Assembly (NCBI RefSeq): GCF_011808225.1
Contig: NZ_SOYS01000001.1
Span: forward strand, 1 to 64,000
Direction of reading: 5' to 3'
Source of the DNA: Cedecea colo
Lineage (GTDB): Bacteria > Pseudomonadota > Gammaproteobacteria > Enterobacterales > Enterobacteriaceae
DNA length: 64,000 nucleotides
The notes under the pieces are model-generated. The model made no database searches. It was not told the origin of the DNA and saw nothing but the letters and a program-made list of their open reading frames with translations. The position numbers and the translations under genes are program-made. This document shows, in pieces, positions 8,165-17,577 of the stretch (positions within the stretch are counted from its first letter, which is position 1; every line of letters starts with the position of its first letter).

Positions 8165-11100
8165 TTCAGCATGGCGCGGAGGCTGGGGAAGACTGGGCTT
8201 CTCCGTGCTTTTAGCAGGCGGAATTGCCTGGGGTATCTGGCACTTTGGCGATCAAATGGGGCTGCATACTCCGCTACTTAAAGGGTTGGTCATTGCCGGT
8301 GCCCTGATTTTATTGATGCTGTTGCGCCACGGCAAAACCATTACGCTTGCCATCAAACAGGGCTGGCATCGCTTTCAGGCAAAACGCAAAAATGTTCTGC
8401 CCGTCGATGAGGGGCGTGTTGAGCAGACTGCCCCCCATAACGTTACCGTTGACACCATCCGTGACGCCATGCGTAACCTCTACGGTCGACGCTGGGGCTG
8501 TAAAACCCGCATCCTGCTAATAACCGGTACAGCTCCTGAAGTGGAGCAGTTGACCCCGGGTCTTACGGCTCAGCTCTGGCAGGAAGACCGCGGCACGCTG
8601 TTGCTGTGGGGCGGTGACCTCAATACGCCAGCTGACAGTGCCTGGCTGACCGCGCTGCGCAAACTGCGCCGTCGCCCGGTGGATGGGCTGGTGTGGGTCA
8701 CCTCGGCCTTTGACCAGCTCTCAGCACCAGGGCTGGAACAGCCGCTGCCGGTACCGTCTGAAGGCACCATGGATTCCCTGTCTCACGCCATCAGCGCACG
8801 TATGGAAGCGCTTGGCTGGCATCTCCCGCTGTATGTCTGGTCCCTGCACCCGCGCGCCGGTAAACCGGAAGGGCGCATTACTCAGGCTACCGGTTGTCTG
8901 TTACCTGACGGTTGCCGTACCGAAGGGCTTGCAGAGCAACTCTCTGCCCTGACGCCAGATTTGACTTCACAGGGTCTGCAGCAGACCTGCGATGCGGTGA
9001 AACATAACTTCCTGCTGACGCTTGCCGACCAGCTCATTCGTGAGCCGGAAAGCGTGACCGCGCCGCTGTCGGTGATGCTCAATCCGTACCGCCCGCTGCC
9101 GCTGGCCGGCGTGGTGTTCAGTCAGCCTTCTGCCGGTGCCGAACGCGCCGTGCCGCACCACTGGGGCATGGATAAGCGCTGGGATGTTCTGCCTGAGTCT
9201 GTCCGGACGCTCCCTGCCGGACTGCGACCGCGTAAACCGGGCATTCCATGGCGCAAAGTGTTTGCGTCAGTTGCTGCCCTGGCGATGGTGGGCTGGGCTG
9301 TGTGGATGGGTATCGCGTATGTCACCAACCGCAGCCAGATAGATGGCGCTAATGCCCATGCCGCACTTGCCGCCCGACAGAATCAGCCGCTGGAGCAGCG
9401 CCTGCACGCGCTGTCTGAACTCCAGAAAACGCTGGCACGTCTGCAGTACCGTTCTGAGCATGGTGTGCCGTGGTACGAGAAGGCCGGGCTGAGCCAGAAC
9501 AATGCGTTGCTGGCGGCACTCTGGCCTCGTTACCAGAACAGCGCCCAGCCTCTGTTGCGCGATGCGGCAGCGGACCATCTGCAGACTCAGCTCAGTGCCT
9601 TCAATGCGCTGCCGCCGGGCAGCCCGCTGCGTGAACAGATGGCAAAAACCACCTGGGAGCAGCTCAGGCTCTACCTGATGCTGGCCCGTCCGGAACACAT
9701 GGACGCCGCCTGGTTCAGTTCGGCGCTACTGCACGACTGGCCAAAACGTGATGGCGTGAAAGACGGTGTCTGGCAGGGCGTAGCCCCGTCACTGCTGTCG
9801 TTCTATGGCGCGCAACTGGCGACACATACTGAGTGGAAGCTCCGTGCGGATGAGAGCATGGTCAGCCAGGCGCGCTCCCTGCTGGTACGCCTGATGGGCG
9901 TACGTAACAGCGAATCAACCCTGTACCAGAAGATGCTCTCCCAGGTGGCGCGTCTGTATGTCGATATGCGTCTTGAAGAGATGACTGGTGATACCGATGC
10001 TGCCCGCCTGTTCAGCACCACCGAAATTGTACCGGGGATGTTTACCCGACAGGCATGGGAGCAGGCGGTACAGCCTGCCATTGAGAAAGTGGTGAAGGCG
10101 CGCCGGGATGAGCTGGACTGGGTGCTCACGGACAGCAAACAGCAGGCGAATAAACAGGATGATACCTCCCCGGAAGCGCTGAAAAATCGCCTGACTGAGC
10201 GTTACTTTGCCGACTTCGGCGGGGCCTGGCTGGCGTTTCTCAACAGCCTGCGCTGGAACCAGGCCGCCACGCTGTCGGACTCTATTGACCAGCTGACACT
10301 GATGGCCGACGTACGCCAGTCACCTCTGGTGGCGCTAATGAACACCCTGAACGTGCAGGGGCGCACCGGGCAGACTGGCGAGGCGATTTCAGACTCCCTG
10401 GTGAAATCAGCCAAAAATCTGCTGGGCGGTGACAACAAGGATGCCATTGACCAGAGTGCCGGCGTACACGGTCCACTGGATGCAACCTTTGGCCCGGTTC
10501 TGGCACTGATGGACAAGAATCGTACCGGTGCGCAGGAGCAAAGTTTGCAGTCATACCTGACCCGCGTGACGCAGGTGCGTTTGCGCCTGCAGCAGGTGAC
10601 TAATGCCGCTGACCCTCAGGCAATGACCCAGACCATCGCCCAGACCGTATTCCAGGGTAAAGCCGTGGACCTCACAGAAACCCGTGACTACGGCAGTCTG
10701 ATTGCCGCCGGTCTGGGTCAGGAGTGGAGCGGCTTTGGTCGCACGGTGTTTGTGAGCCCGATGGAGCAGGCCTGGCAGCAGGTTCTGACCCCGGCGGCTG
10801 GCGGCCTCAATGCCCAGTGGCAACAGGCGGTGGTTGCTGAGTGGAACAGTGCCTTTGGCGGCCGTTATCCGTTTAACAATTCCAGCAGCGATGTTTCACT
10901 GCCGCTGCTGGCTAAATACCTCAACGCAGATTCCGGGCGTATCGCACAGTTCCTGCAGACCCGCCTTAAAGGTGTGCTGCACAAGGAAGGCAACCACTGG
11001 GTGCCGGACAGCATCAACTCGCAGGGGCTGGCCTTTAACCCGGCGTTCCTTAACGCCATCAACACGCTGAGTCATATCTCGGATATGGCCTTCACCGAAG

Positions 11101-11570
11101 GCAATGCCGGCATGAACTTCGAACTGCGTCCGGGTACTGCCGATGGCGTGATGCAGACCGACATAATTATCGACAGCCAGAAGCTGACTTATGTGAACCA
11201 GCTACCGGCGTGGAAGCGCTTCACCTGGCCTGCAGATACTGAGGCTCCGGGTGCAAACCTGAGCTGGATTAGCACACAGGCGGGCACCCGCCAGTATGCA
11301 GATATTCCTGGTGCCTGGGGCTGGATCCGCCTACTCGATAAAGCCGCCGTCAGTGCTTACCCGGGCGTGGGCAGCAGTTACAGCCTGAGCTGGAAGGCCC
11401 CGGACGGCCGCTCGCTCAATTACACCCTGCGCACCGAAGCGGGAGAAGGCCCGCTGGCACTGCTGAAGCTGCGTAATTTCCGTCTGCCGGAGACCATCTT
11501 CAGCGTAACCGGCGCGACAGCGTCAGACCCGGTTGCCAGTGCAGGCGATGATGCCGGGGAGGCGTACTGA
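8151..11570 (+). CDS. tssM: TssM (IcmF/VasK) T6SS membrane complex protein
   Basis: Inner-membrane core subunit of the TssJLM complex that spans the envelope and anchors the baseplate. It has 1139 residues. A transmembrane hairpin lies at about 15-33 and 42-58, then a cytoplasmic domain, a third span near 368-390 (VAALAMVGWAVWMGIAYV) and the long periplasmic IcmF-related and C-terminal domains that contact TssJ. In the cytoplasmic domain the usual nucleotide-binding P-loop is replaced (LLITGTAPEVEQL, about residues 121-133), with no GK[ST]. The start at 8151 gives the standard N-terminus; a start at 8103 would add 16 polar residues. It overlaps its neighbours on both sides, and the stop shares a base with the tssA start. 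Confidence 0.97.
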   Translation: MTTGDSAWRGGWGRLGFSVLLAGGIAWGIWHFGDQMGLHTPLLKGLVIAGALILLMLLRHGKTITLAIKQGWHRFQAKRKNVLPVDEGRVEQTAPHNVTVDTIRDAMRNLYGRRWGCKTRILLITGTAPEVEQLTPGLTAQLWQEDRGTLLLWGGDLNTPADSAWLTALRKLRRRPVDGLVWVTSAFDQLSAPGLEQPLPVPSEGTMDSLSHAISARMEALGWHLPLYVWSLHPRAGKPEGRITQATGCLLPDGCRTEGLAEQLSALTPDLTSQGLQQTCDAVKHNFLLTLADQLIREPESVTAPLSVMLNPYRPLPLAGVVFSQPSAGAERAVPHHWGMDKRWDVLPESVRTLPAGLRPRKPGIPWRKVFASVAALAMVGWAVWMGIAYVTNRSQIDGANAHAALAARQNQPLEQRLHALSELQKTLARLQYRSEHGVPWYEKAGLSQNNALLAALWPRYQNSAQPLLRDAAADHLQTQLSAFNALPPGSPLREQMAKTTWEQLRLYLMLARPEHMDAAWFSSALLHDWPKRDGVKDGVWQGVAPSLLSFYGAQLATHTEWKLRADESMVSQARSLLVRLMGVRNSESTLYQKMLSQVARLYVDMRLEEMTGDTDAARLFSTTEIVPGMFTRQAWEQAVQPAIEKVVKARRDELDWVLTDSKQQANKQDDTSPEALKNRLTERYFADFGGAWLAFLNSLRWNQAATLSDSIDQLTLMADVRQSPLVALMNTLNVQGRTGQTGEAISDSLVKSAKNLLGGDNKDAIDQSAGVHGPLDATFGPVLALMDKNRTGAQEQSLQSYLTRVTQVRLRLQQVTNAADPQAMTQTIAQTVFQGKAVDLTETRDYGSLIAAGLGQEWSGFGRTVFVSPMEQAWQQVLTPAAGGLNAQWQQAVVAEWNSAFGGRYPFNNSSSDVSLPLLAKYLNADSGRIAQFLQTRLKGVLHKEGNHWVPDSINSQGLAFNPAFLNAINTLSHISDMAFTEGNAGMNFELRPGTADGVMQTDIIIDSQKLTYVNQLPAWKRFTWPADTEAPGANLSWISTQAGTRQYADIPGAWGWIRLLDKAAVSAYPGVGSSYSLSWKAPDGRSLNYTLRTEAGEGPLALLKLRNFRLPETIFSVTGATASDPVASAGDDAGEAY

Positions 11571-13165
11571 TGAGCACGCTCAATGCCTTACTCAGTGCCT
11601 GCCAGACCGAGCAGGCACCGCTGCTTGCCGCCACCCGTGAGCGTGTGGCGCAGTGGGACAGCTGGTTCCAGCCGCTGTCCGGACCCTCGCCCGTTGGTGG
11701 AGATCCGGGTTACGACGATGACTTCCAGCAAATGCGCGAGGAGGTCAACAAACTCTCCGGGGCGGACACGGAGCTTATCTGTCGGCTGGCGGAGAAGTTA
11801 CTGACCACCACCGCCAAAGATATTCGTGTGACGACGTACTACTGCTGGGCGAAACTGCACCGCGAAGGCGAGCAGGGGCTGGCGGAAGGGCTCGAACTGC
11901 TGGCCGGTCTGCTGGAGCGCTTTGGTACACAACTGCACCCGCAGCGTGACCGCAGCCGCAAGGCGGCACTGGAATGGCTGGCGGGGTCGCGCATGACCGA
12001 CTCACTTTCCCTGTACCCGGAAGTGGTCAGGGAAGAGGCGATGCGTACCACCGGTGCGCTTCTGCTGATAGCCGGGCTTACCGAAAATGAGCAGGATGAA
12101 ACCCGCCCGGAACTCAATGCGCTGTACGGCGCCCTGGAGAGTCGCCTGCAGAAAGCCGGCGGTGTGGATGCCGTGGTACCGCAGAACGCCAGTGCAGGAG
12201 AAACACCGCCTCCGGCGAGCCACAGCGATGCGCCGTCAATCGGGCGGATCACGTCCGGTCAGGATTTGCTGGCCCAGGCCCGCACACTCACCGAATACCT
12301 GCGCGAGCAGCCGGATGGCTGGCTGTCAGCGCACCATCTGATGAAAAGCCTGCGCCATGACACCCTGCGGGCTATTCCTGCCCCGGATGCGCAGGGCCGT
12401 ACGCGCATCGAGCCGCCAAGGGCGGATCAGCGCGCGTTACTCAAACGCCTCTACCTGCAACAGAACTGGACTGAAATGCTGGAAACGGCCGACAGCACCT
12501 TTTCCCGCGGTGCTAATCACCTGTGGCTGGATTTGCAGTGGTATATCCACCAGGCGCTGACGAAATCCGGCCAGGAGACGCTGGCCGACATTGTCGCCGC
12601 TGATCTGAAAGGGCTGCTGTCGCGACTGTCCGGGCTGGAGACGTTGGCATTCAGTGACGGTACCCCGTTTGCGGACGAAGTGACGCTGAACTGGATCCAG
12701 CAGGGTGTGCTGGATACGGTCGGCGGTTGGGGCAACGACACCTCATCCGCTCCGGTCACCGCCGGTAACGATGACATTCTGGCGCTGGAGCCGGAAGCCG
12801 TGGCGCTGGCCGACAGTGAAGGCCCGGATGCCGCGCTGGGCTGGCTACAGACCCGGCCGGGTATGACCACCGATCGTCAGAAATGGCTGTTGCGTCTGCT
12901 GATGGGACGAATTGCCGAGCAGTACGGTAAAAATGACCTGGCGGTGCACCTGTTTGCAGAGCTGGGTGAGCGTGCAGGAGAAGTGACCCTCAGTGACTGG
13001 GAGCCTGAGCTGTTGTTCGAGGTACAGGCCCGCCATCTGAAACTCCTGCGGCTGAAAGCCGGTCGCAGTGAGGCTGATAAAGCCCGCCTTACACCGGTAA
13101 TGGACCAGTTACTTGCCGGGCTGATCGCCGTCGATCCTGCCCGTGCCGCCGTGCTTTGCGGTTAA
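11570..13165 (+). CDS. tssA: TssA (ImpA family) T6SS sheath-assembly protein
   Basis: TssA primes and coordinates tube and sheath polymerisation at the baseplate. The 531-residue product has the ImpA N-terminal domain at about residues 30-130, with PLSGPSPVGGDPGYDDDFQQ, then VTTYYCWAKLHREGEQGLAE and AALEWLAGSRMTDSL. A variable linker rich in Pro, Ala and Ser follows (about 200-225), then a helical C-terminal region. There is no membrane span, which separates it from the TagA paralogue encoded at 18,083. The start overlaps the tssM stop by one base (TGATG), and tssF follows after 20 bp. Confidence 0.93.
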   Translation: MSTLNALLSACQTEQAPLLAATRERVAQWDSWFQPLSGPSPVGGDPGYDDDFQQMREEVNKLSGADTELICRLAEKLLTTTAKDIRVTTYYCWAKLHREGEQGLAEGLELLAGLLERFGTQLHPQRDRSRKAALEWLAGSRMTDSLSLYPEVVREEAMRTTGALLLIAGLTENEQDETRPELNALYGALESRLQKAGGVDAVVPQNASAGETPPPASHSDAPSIGRITSGQDLLAQARTLTEYLREQPDGWLSAHHLMKSLRHDTLRAIPAPDAQGRTRIEPPRADQRALLKRLYLQQNWTEMLETADSTFSRGANHLWLDLQWYIHQALTKSGQETLADIVAADLKGLLSRLSGLETLAFSDGTPFADEVTLNWIQQGVLDTVGGWGNDTSSAPVTAGNDDILALEPEAVALADSEGPDAALGWLQTRPGMTTDRQKWLLRLLMGRIAEQYGKNDLAVHLFAELGERAGEVTLSDWEPELLFEVQARHLKLLRLKAGRSEADKARLTPVMDQLLAGLIAVDPARAAVLCG

Positions 13166-13185
13166 ATCCACAGGAACAGAAATAA

Positions 13186-14949
13186 ATGGAAGATTTGACC
13201 CTGCGCTATTTCGATGCAGAAATGCGCTATCTGCGTGAAGCCGCGAAAGAGTTCGCGCAAACCCATCCTGACCGCGCCGCCATGCTCGACCTTGATAAGG
13301 CCGGAACACCCGATCCCTACGTTGAACGTTTGTTTGAAGGTTTTGCCTTCTCGATGGGACGGCTGAGGGAGAAGATTGACGACGACCTGCCGGAACTGAC
13401 CGAAGGGCTGGTCAGTATGCTTTGGCCATACTACCTGCGTACCATTCCATCGCTTTCGGTGGTGGCGTTCACGCCTGCGCTTCAGGCGGTGAAGATGGCG
13501 GAAGTGATGCCCGCGGGTCTGGAAGTGTACTCCCGCCCGGTGGGGCCGAAAAACACGATCTGCCGCTACCGCACCACCCGCGATGTGATGCTCAACCCGC
13601 TGAATATTTCAGGGGTGACCATGGCCACTGAGCCTGACGGGCGTTCGCTGCTGCGGATGCGCTTTGCCTGCAGCGCGCAGGCGGACTGGTCACATGCGGA
13701 CCTCAGTCACCTGAGCCTCTATCTCGGCGCGGATGCCCCCGTCAGCAGTCAGCTGCACCTGATGCTGACCAAACGGCAGGACGCCCTGTATATGCGCCTG
13801 CCCGGGCAGACCGACCGCATTCACCTTGACGGGTATTTCTCGCCGGGAGGATTTGCGGAGGAAGACGGATTGTGGCCGAAGGGTGATACTGCCTTCAGTG
13901 GTTACCAGCTGCTGCTGGAGTACTTCACCTTCCGCGACAAGTTTATGTTTGTCCACCTCAACGGCCTGGATGGCATTACGCCACCTGCCGGGGCGGAGTA
14001 CTTTGATATTGAAGTGGTGTTCAGCGCGCCGTGGCCGTCTGACCTGCCGGTCACTGATGATGCCGTTCGCCTCCACTGCGTACCGGTGATTAATTTGTTC
14101 ACCCTGGAAGCTGACCCGCTCACCATCACCGGTCTTGAGAGTGAGTACCTGCTGCGCCCCAAACGGCTGCAGGACGGACACACCGAGATTTATGCCGTGG
14201 ATTCGGTTACCGGCTCAAACCGGACTAATGACGCAGAGTACGTGCCGTTCAGCAGCTTCCGCCACAAAGGCGGGATGATGCGTCGCCATGCCCCGCCGCG
14301 CTACTATCACACCCGCGTAAAACGCAGCGTGACCGGGCTGTACGACACCTGGCTGATTCTGGGCGGTCATCAGTGGGAGGATGACCGGCTGTTTGAGCGC
14401 GAAGCCGTCTCGCTGCAAATCACCGGGACTAACGGCCAGCTACCGCGCCGGGCGCTGCAAAGCACGCTGCTCGACAGCTGTGAGCAGGTGGTGCAGACGC
14501 CGCTGTCGGTGAAAAACCTCTGCAAACCCACGCTGCCGGTTTATCCGCCTGTGGAAGACCGTTTCCACTGGCGGGTGCTGAGCCATCTCGGTTCCGGGTT
14601 CCTGAACATGATGAGCACCGCCGAAGTGCTGCGCGGGACGCTGGCGCTCTATAACTGGCAGGAAGATGAACTGAACACCCGCCGTCTGGAGGCGATTCAG
14701 CAGGTAGAGCACCACCGCCTTCAACGTTTTGAGCAGGGCTTCCTGCTGCGGGGGCTGGATATTGAGGTAACCCTCGACAGCAATGGATTTACGGGCGAGG
14801 GCGATATTCACCTGTTCGGTGAAATGCTTAACCGGTTCTTTGCGTTGTATGCCGATATGAACCAGTTCAACCAGATCACCCTCATCGTTCAGCCAGAAGG
14901 AAAATGCCTCCGGTGGAAAGAGAATCACAGTCCGCGCCTGCCCGGCTGA
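13186..14949 (+). CDS. tssF: TssF (VasA/ImpG) T6SS baseplate subunit
   Basis: Baseplate wedge protein that forms a complex with TssG, TssE and TssK. The 587-residue length is normal for the family. The N-terminus LRYFDAEMRYLREAAKEFAQ is the characteristic TssF opening, followed by YVERLFEGFAFSMGRLREKI and LPELTEGLVSMLWPYYLRTI. The C-terminal part ends with FGEMLNRFFALYADMNQFNQ. A ribosome site AGGAA precedes ATG 13186. The 3' end overlaps tssG by 46 bp in another frame, a common arrangement for this pair. Confidence 0.96.
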   Translation: MEDLTLRYFDAEMRYLREAAKEFAQTHPDRAAMLDLDKAGTPDPYVERLFEGFAFSMGRLREKIDDDLPELTEGLVSMLWPYYLRTIPSLSVVAFTPALQAVKMAEVMPAGLEVYSRPVGPKNTICRYRTTRDVMLNPLNISGVTMATEPDGRSLLRMRFACSAQADWSHADLSHLSLYLGADAPVSSQLHLMLTKRQDALYMRLPGQTDRIHLDGYFSPGGFAEEDGLWPKGDTAFSGYQLLLEYFTFRDKFMFVHLNGLDGITPPAGAEYFDIEVVFSAPWPSDLPVTDDAVRLHCVPVINLFTLEADPLTITGLESEYLLRPKRLQDGHTEIYAVDSVTGSNRTNDAEYVPFSSFRHKGGMMRRHAPPRYYHTRVKRSVTGLYDTWLILGGHQWEDDRLFEREAVSLQITGTNGQLPRRALQSTLLDSCEQVVQTPLSVKNLCKPTLPVYPPVEDRFHWRVLSHLGSGFLNMMSTAEVLRGTLALYNWQEDELNTRRLEAIQQVEHHRLQRFEQGFLLRGLDIEVTLDSNGFTGEGDIHLFGEMLNRFFALYADMNQFNQITLIVQPEGKCLRWKENHSPRLPG

Positions 14950-16007
14950 TAGCGCAGCTGGATGACAGGCTGCCGTACATAAATTTTTACCGCTTCTGCC
15001 AGTTGCTGGAGCAGAGTCAGCCGGATAAACCGGTCACCGGCAGCACCTGGCAGGTGCGCCATGAGCCGGTGCGCTTCCGGCCCCATCCGGGGATGGGATT
15101 CCCGGCCTCTGAAATCAAAGGCGTTGAGCTACCTGAGCATCCGCACCTGCCGCCGACGGTACGTATCACCTTTATGGGGCTCTACGGCGTGGAGTCTCCG
15201 CTGCCGACGCACTATATCAATGACATCACCCAGCGACGGGAAGGGTACGAGGCAACCGCCGATTTCCTCGATATCTTCAATCACCGGCTGATTGCCCAGT
15301 ACTACCGCATCTGGCGGAAATATTCGTATCCGGCAACCTTTGAGGAAGGTGGTAAGGATAAAACATCGCAGTATCTGCTGGGGCTGGCAGGACTCGGGAT
15401 TGACGGCTGCACGGACAGTATCGCGACCCCGGCTTCGCGCTTTCTGGCGCTGCTGCCGGTCATGCTGCTGCCAGGACGGACTGCAGAAGGTATGGCCTCT
15501 CTGGTGCGTCTGCTGGCACCCAACACGCAGGCGAAAATCTGGCACCACGACAAACGCCGTGTGCCGCTGAAGAAGCCCCTGACCATGAGCGTGCGCCAGC
15601 CTGTCACCCTGACAAACCGTCCGGTGATGGGCAACTATGCCACCGACGTGAACAGCCAGGCGCTGATGCGCCTGACCACCACTGACCCGACTGAAGTACA
15701 GGGCTGGTTACCGGGCGGGGAGCTTCACACTGATTTAATGGCGCTGCTGCATGTGTATCTTGGCTCGCGCCTCGATGTCCGCCTGCAGTTGTGTGTCGAC
15801 CGCAGCCTGCTACCGAACGCGACGATGAGCACGAAACCCAAAGCAGGCGCTGTTCAGCTGGGGGGCACCGCCGTGATGCGGCCGCTGAATGCGGCGAATA
15901 CCACCGCACACCCCAAAACCATAACCATCAATCTTGGCCGCTATGAGCGAGTACAGGAAAATATTCACCGCAGGGAGACCGATGAAGATGGCGATTATCG
16001 CTGGTAA
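14904..16007 (+). CDS. tssG: TssG (VasB/ImpH) T6SS baseplate subunit
   Basis: Partner of TssF in the baseplate wedge. The 367-residue protein shows typical features: INFYRFCQLLEQSQ near the start, VRFRPHPGMGFPASEIKGVE, ITFMGLYGVESPLPTHYIND, FLDIFNHRLIAQYYRIWRKY and the C-terminal LGSRLDVRLQL. ATG 14904 is preceded by AGAAGG inside the tssF coding end, which supports this start rather than a later one. The 3' end overlaps tssJ by 26 bp. Confidence 0.95.
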   Translation: MPPVERESQSAPARLIAQLDDRLPYINFYRFCQLLEQSQPDKPVTGSTWQVRHEPVRFRPHPGMGFPASEIKGVELPEHPHLPPTVRITFMGLYGVESPLPTHYINDITQRREGYEATADFLDIFNHRLIAQYYRIWRKYSYPATFEEGGKDKTSQYLLGLAGLGIDGCTDSIATPASRFLALLPVMLLPGRTAEGMASLVRLLAPNTQAKIWHHDKRRVPLKKPLTMSVRQPVTLTNRPVMGNYATDVNSQALMRLTTTDPTEVQGWLPGGELHTDLMALLHVYLGSRLDVRLQLCVDRSLLPNATMSTKPKAGAVQLGGTAVMRPLNAANTTAHPKTITINLGRYERVQENIHRRETDEDGDYRW

Positions 16008-16524
16008 ATTCCCCCTGGCTGCGCTGGTCGCCGGTATCACACTGGTGCTGGCAGGCTGTGGGTTAACCCAAAAAGTCACAGATGGCACGGTTGCTGTGAC
16101 CAAATCAATATTTTATAAGCAGGTGAAAACCCTGCACCTCGATATCCAGGCCCGTGAGGCGGTCAACAACAATGCAGGCGGCGTTGCGCTGTCCACGGTA
16201 GTGCGTATCTACCAGCTTAAAGACCGCAAAACCTTCGACAGCACGGACTACCCGTCACTGTTTAAAGCTGACAGTCAGGCCATTAAAGCAGACCTGGTGG
16301 CGGAGAGAGATATTCGCCTGCAGCCGGGCGGAGCGGTGATGGTCGATATGCCGATGGAGGAGAGCGCCCAGTATGTGGCTGTGGCCGGAATGTTTATGTC
16401 ACCGGATCAGGCGAACAACACCTGGCGGGTGGTACTCAGCCGTGATGTCCTTGATCCGGATAAGGCACGCGTCATCGAAGCGGGCAACAACCGACTGACC
16501 CTGCAGGCGCTGAAAGATGAGTGA
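15982..16524 (+). CDS. tssJ: TssJ (VasD) outer-membrane lipoprotein of T6SS
   Basis: TssJ is the lipoprotein that ties TssM to the outer membrane. The 180-residue precursor has signal peptide MKMAIIAGKFPLAALVAGIT and lipobox LAGC with Cys26. A mature beta-sandwich follows (STVVRIYQLKDRKTFDSTDY, MVDMPMEESAQYVAVAGMF). ATG 15982 follows GCAGGGAGA and yields the signal peptide; upstream in-frame ATGs lie within tssG and would bury the leader. It overlaps tssG at the 5' end and tssE by 8 bp at the 3' end. Confidence 0.95.
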   Translation: MKMAIIAGKFPLAALVAGITLVLAGCGLTQKVTDGTVAVTKSIFYKQVKTLHLDIQAREAVNNNAGGVALSTVVRIYQLKDRKTFDSTDYPSLFKADSQAIKADLVAERDIRLQPGGAVMVDMPMEESAQYVAVAGMFMSPDQANNTWRVVLSRDVLDPDKARVIEAGNNRLTLQALKDE

Positions 16525-16969
16525 GTCAGCCCGTCCTTCACTGTATGAAATGCTCTACGGCAACTTCACCGGTGGCCTCGACCTCCATCAGGTCAGCGAG
16601 CAGAACCAGGTCATTCTGTCTGTGCTCGACAATATGCAGCGTATCCTCAACTGCCGCGCAGGTACGCTGGCGCACCTGCCTGATTATGGTCTCCCGGATA
16701 TGACCAAAATCCTGCAGGGCATGCCGGGAACGGCCCATGAACTGATGGGCACATTGTCTGCCGTCCTGCTCAAATATGAGCCACGTCTGAAAAAAATAGC
16801 CGTTGTCCTGCTGGAGCAGAGTGTCCCGGGTCAATTGCGTTACGCCATTGATGCTGAACTCAAAGATGTCGGTCTTGTACGTTATGACACCGAGTTTATG
16901 CCCGAAGGGCGGGTCCTGTTGCGCCATCTGAAGCAACAGCAGTACCTCGACACAGCAACCCGAATGTAA
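16517..16969 (+). CDS. tssE: TssE (gp25-like) T6SS baseplate protein
   Basis: TssE is the T4 gp25-like baseplate component that helps nucleate sheath assembly. The 150-residue product has the family core LDNMQRILNCRAGTLAHLPD, YGLPDMTKIL and YEPRLKKIAVVLLE, ending YDTEFMPEGRVLL. It starts within the tssJ end (GATGAGTGA) and is followed after 14 bp by an unrecognised gene. Confidence 0.93.
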   Translation: MSESARPSLYEMLYGNFTGGLDLHQVSEQNQVILSVLDNMQRILNCRAGTLAHLPDYGLPDMTKILQGMPGTAHELMGTLSAVLLKYEPRLKKIAVVLLEQSVPGQLRYAIDAELKDVGLVRYDTEFMPEGRVLLRHLKQQQYLDTATRM

Positions 16970-16983
16970 GGCCTGATAACACC

Positions 16984-17454
16984 ATGTCAGTCAAATCACA
17001 GTTTCTCAAAAAACTGCAGACCAGACAGCCCGCTCCGGCTTCATCTGTCAGCAAGAGTCAGGCCGATATTGCAGAGTTTCGCCTGCGAATGGGGCAGCTT
17101 CAGGAACAAATGGACGAATGGCTGATGGATACCGGACTGAACGTGGAACCGCTCTCAGCATCCGTCACGGACCTGCTGGTGGAGGGCAGGGCTTTTGAGA
17201 TTGCAGCTATCCTCCTGCGTTACGGCGACCGGGTCGTAAAGTTTGTGCCGGTATTCCTGTATGGTCAGGGTGTGACCGGATGCGTGGAGGCTACCTTCCA
17301 TGATGGAGGGCATGTTACTTCACTGGGGCGTTTATTTATGCGGTCAGGTACTGTGAGTGACTGGGCCTTTACTCCGCCTGGTGCTTTATCTCGCCCTGGG
17401 CAGGGTTTTGATGAGAGCACGTTTTTTGGCCTGATTTTAGCGCTCCTTCCATAG
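16984..17454 (+). CDS. Uncharacterised T6SS-cluster protein, 156 residues
   Basis: I do not recognise this family. The protein is soluble, with no signal or clear span. It has a Lys/Gln-rich N-terminal tail (MSVKSQFLKKLQTRQ), an amphipathic helix around LRMGQLQEQMDEWLMD, and a compact C-terminal domain with FEIAAILLRYGDRVVKFVPV and a TFHDGGHVTSLGRLFM stretch. It begins 14 bp after tssE and shares the GC-rich composition of the structural genes rather than the AT-rich cargo block. That suggests an accessory apparatus protein more than an effector. A 117-bp gap separates it from the chimeric ORF downstream. Confidence 0.7.
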   Translation: MSVKSQFLKKLQTRQPAPASSVSKSQADIAEFRLRMGQLQEQMDEWLMDTGLNVEPLSASVTDLLVEGRAFEIAAILLRYGDRVVKFVPVFLYGQGVTGCVEATFHDGGHVTSLGRLFMRSGTVSDWAFTPPGALSRPGQGFDESTFFGLILALLP

Positions 17455-17577
17455 CGGAACCGGAATGAGTAATAGTTATTTTTTGCCTGTTAGTCATTGC
17501 GTATTTACCTGACGAAGCAGTCATTAGCTGACGGGGAACAGAGCCCCAAAATAACAAAATAAATCACGGACATGGAA

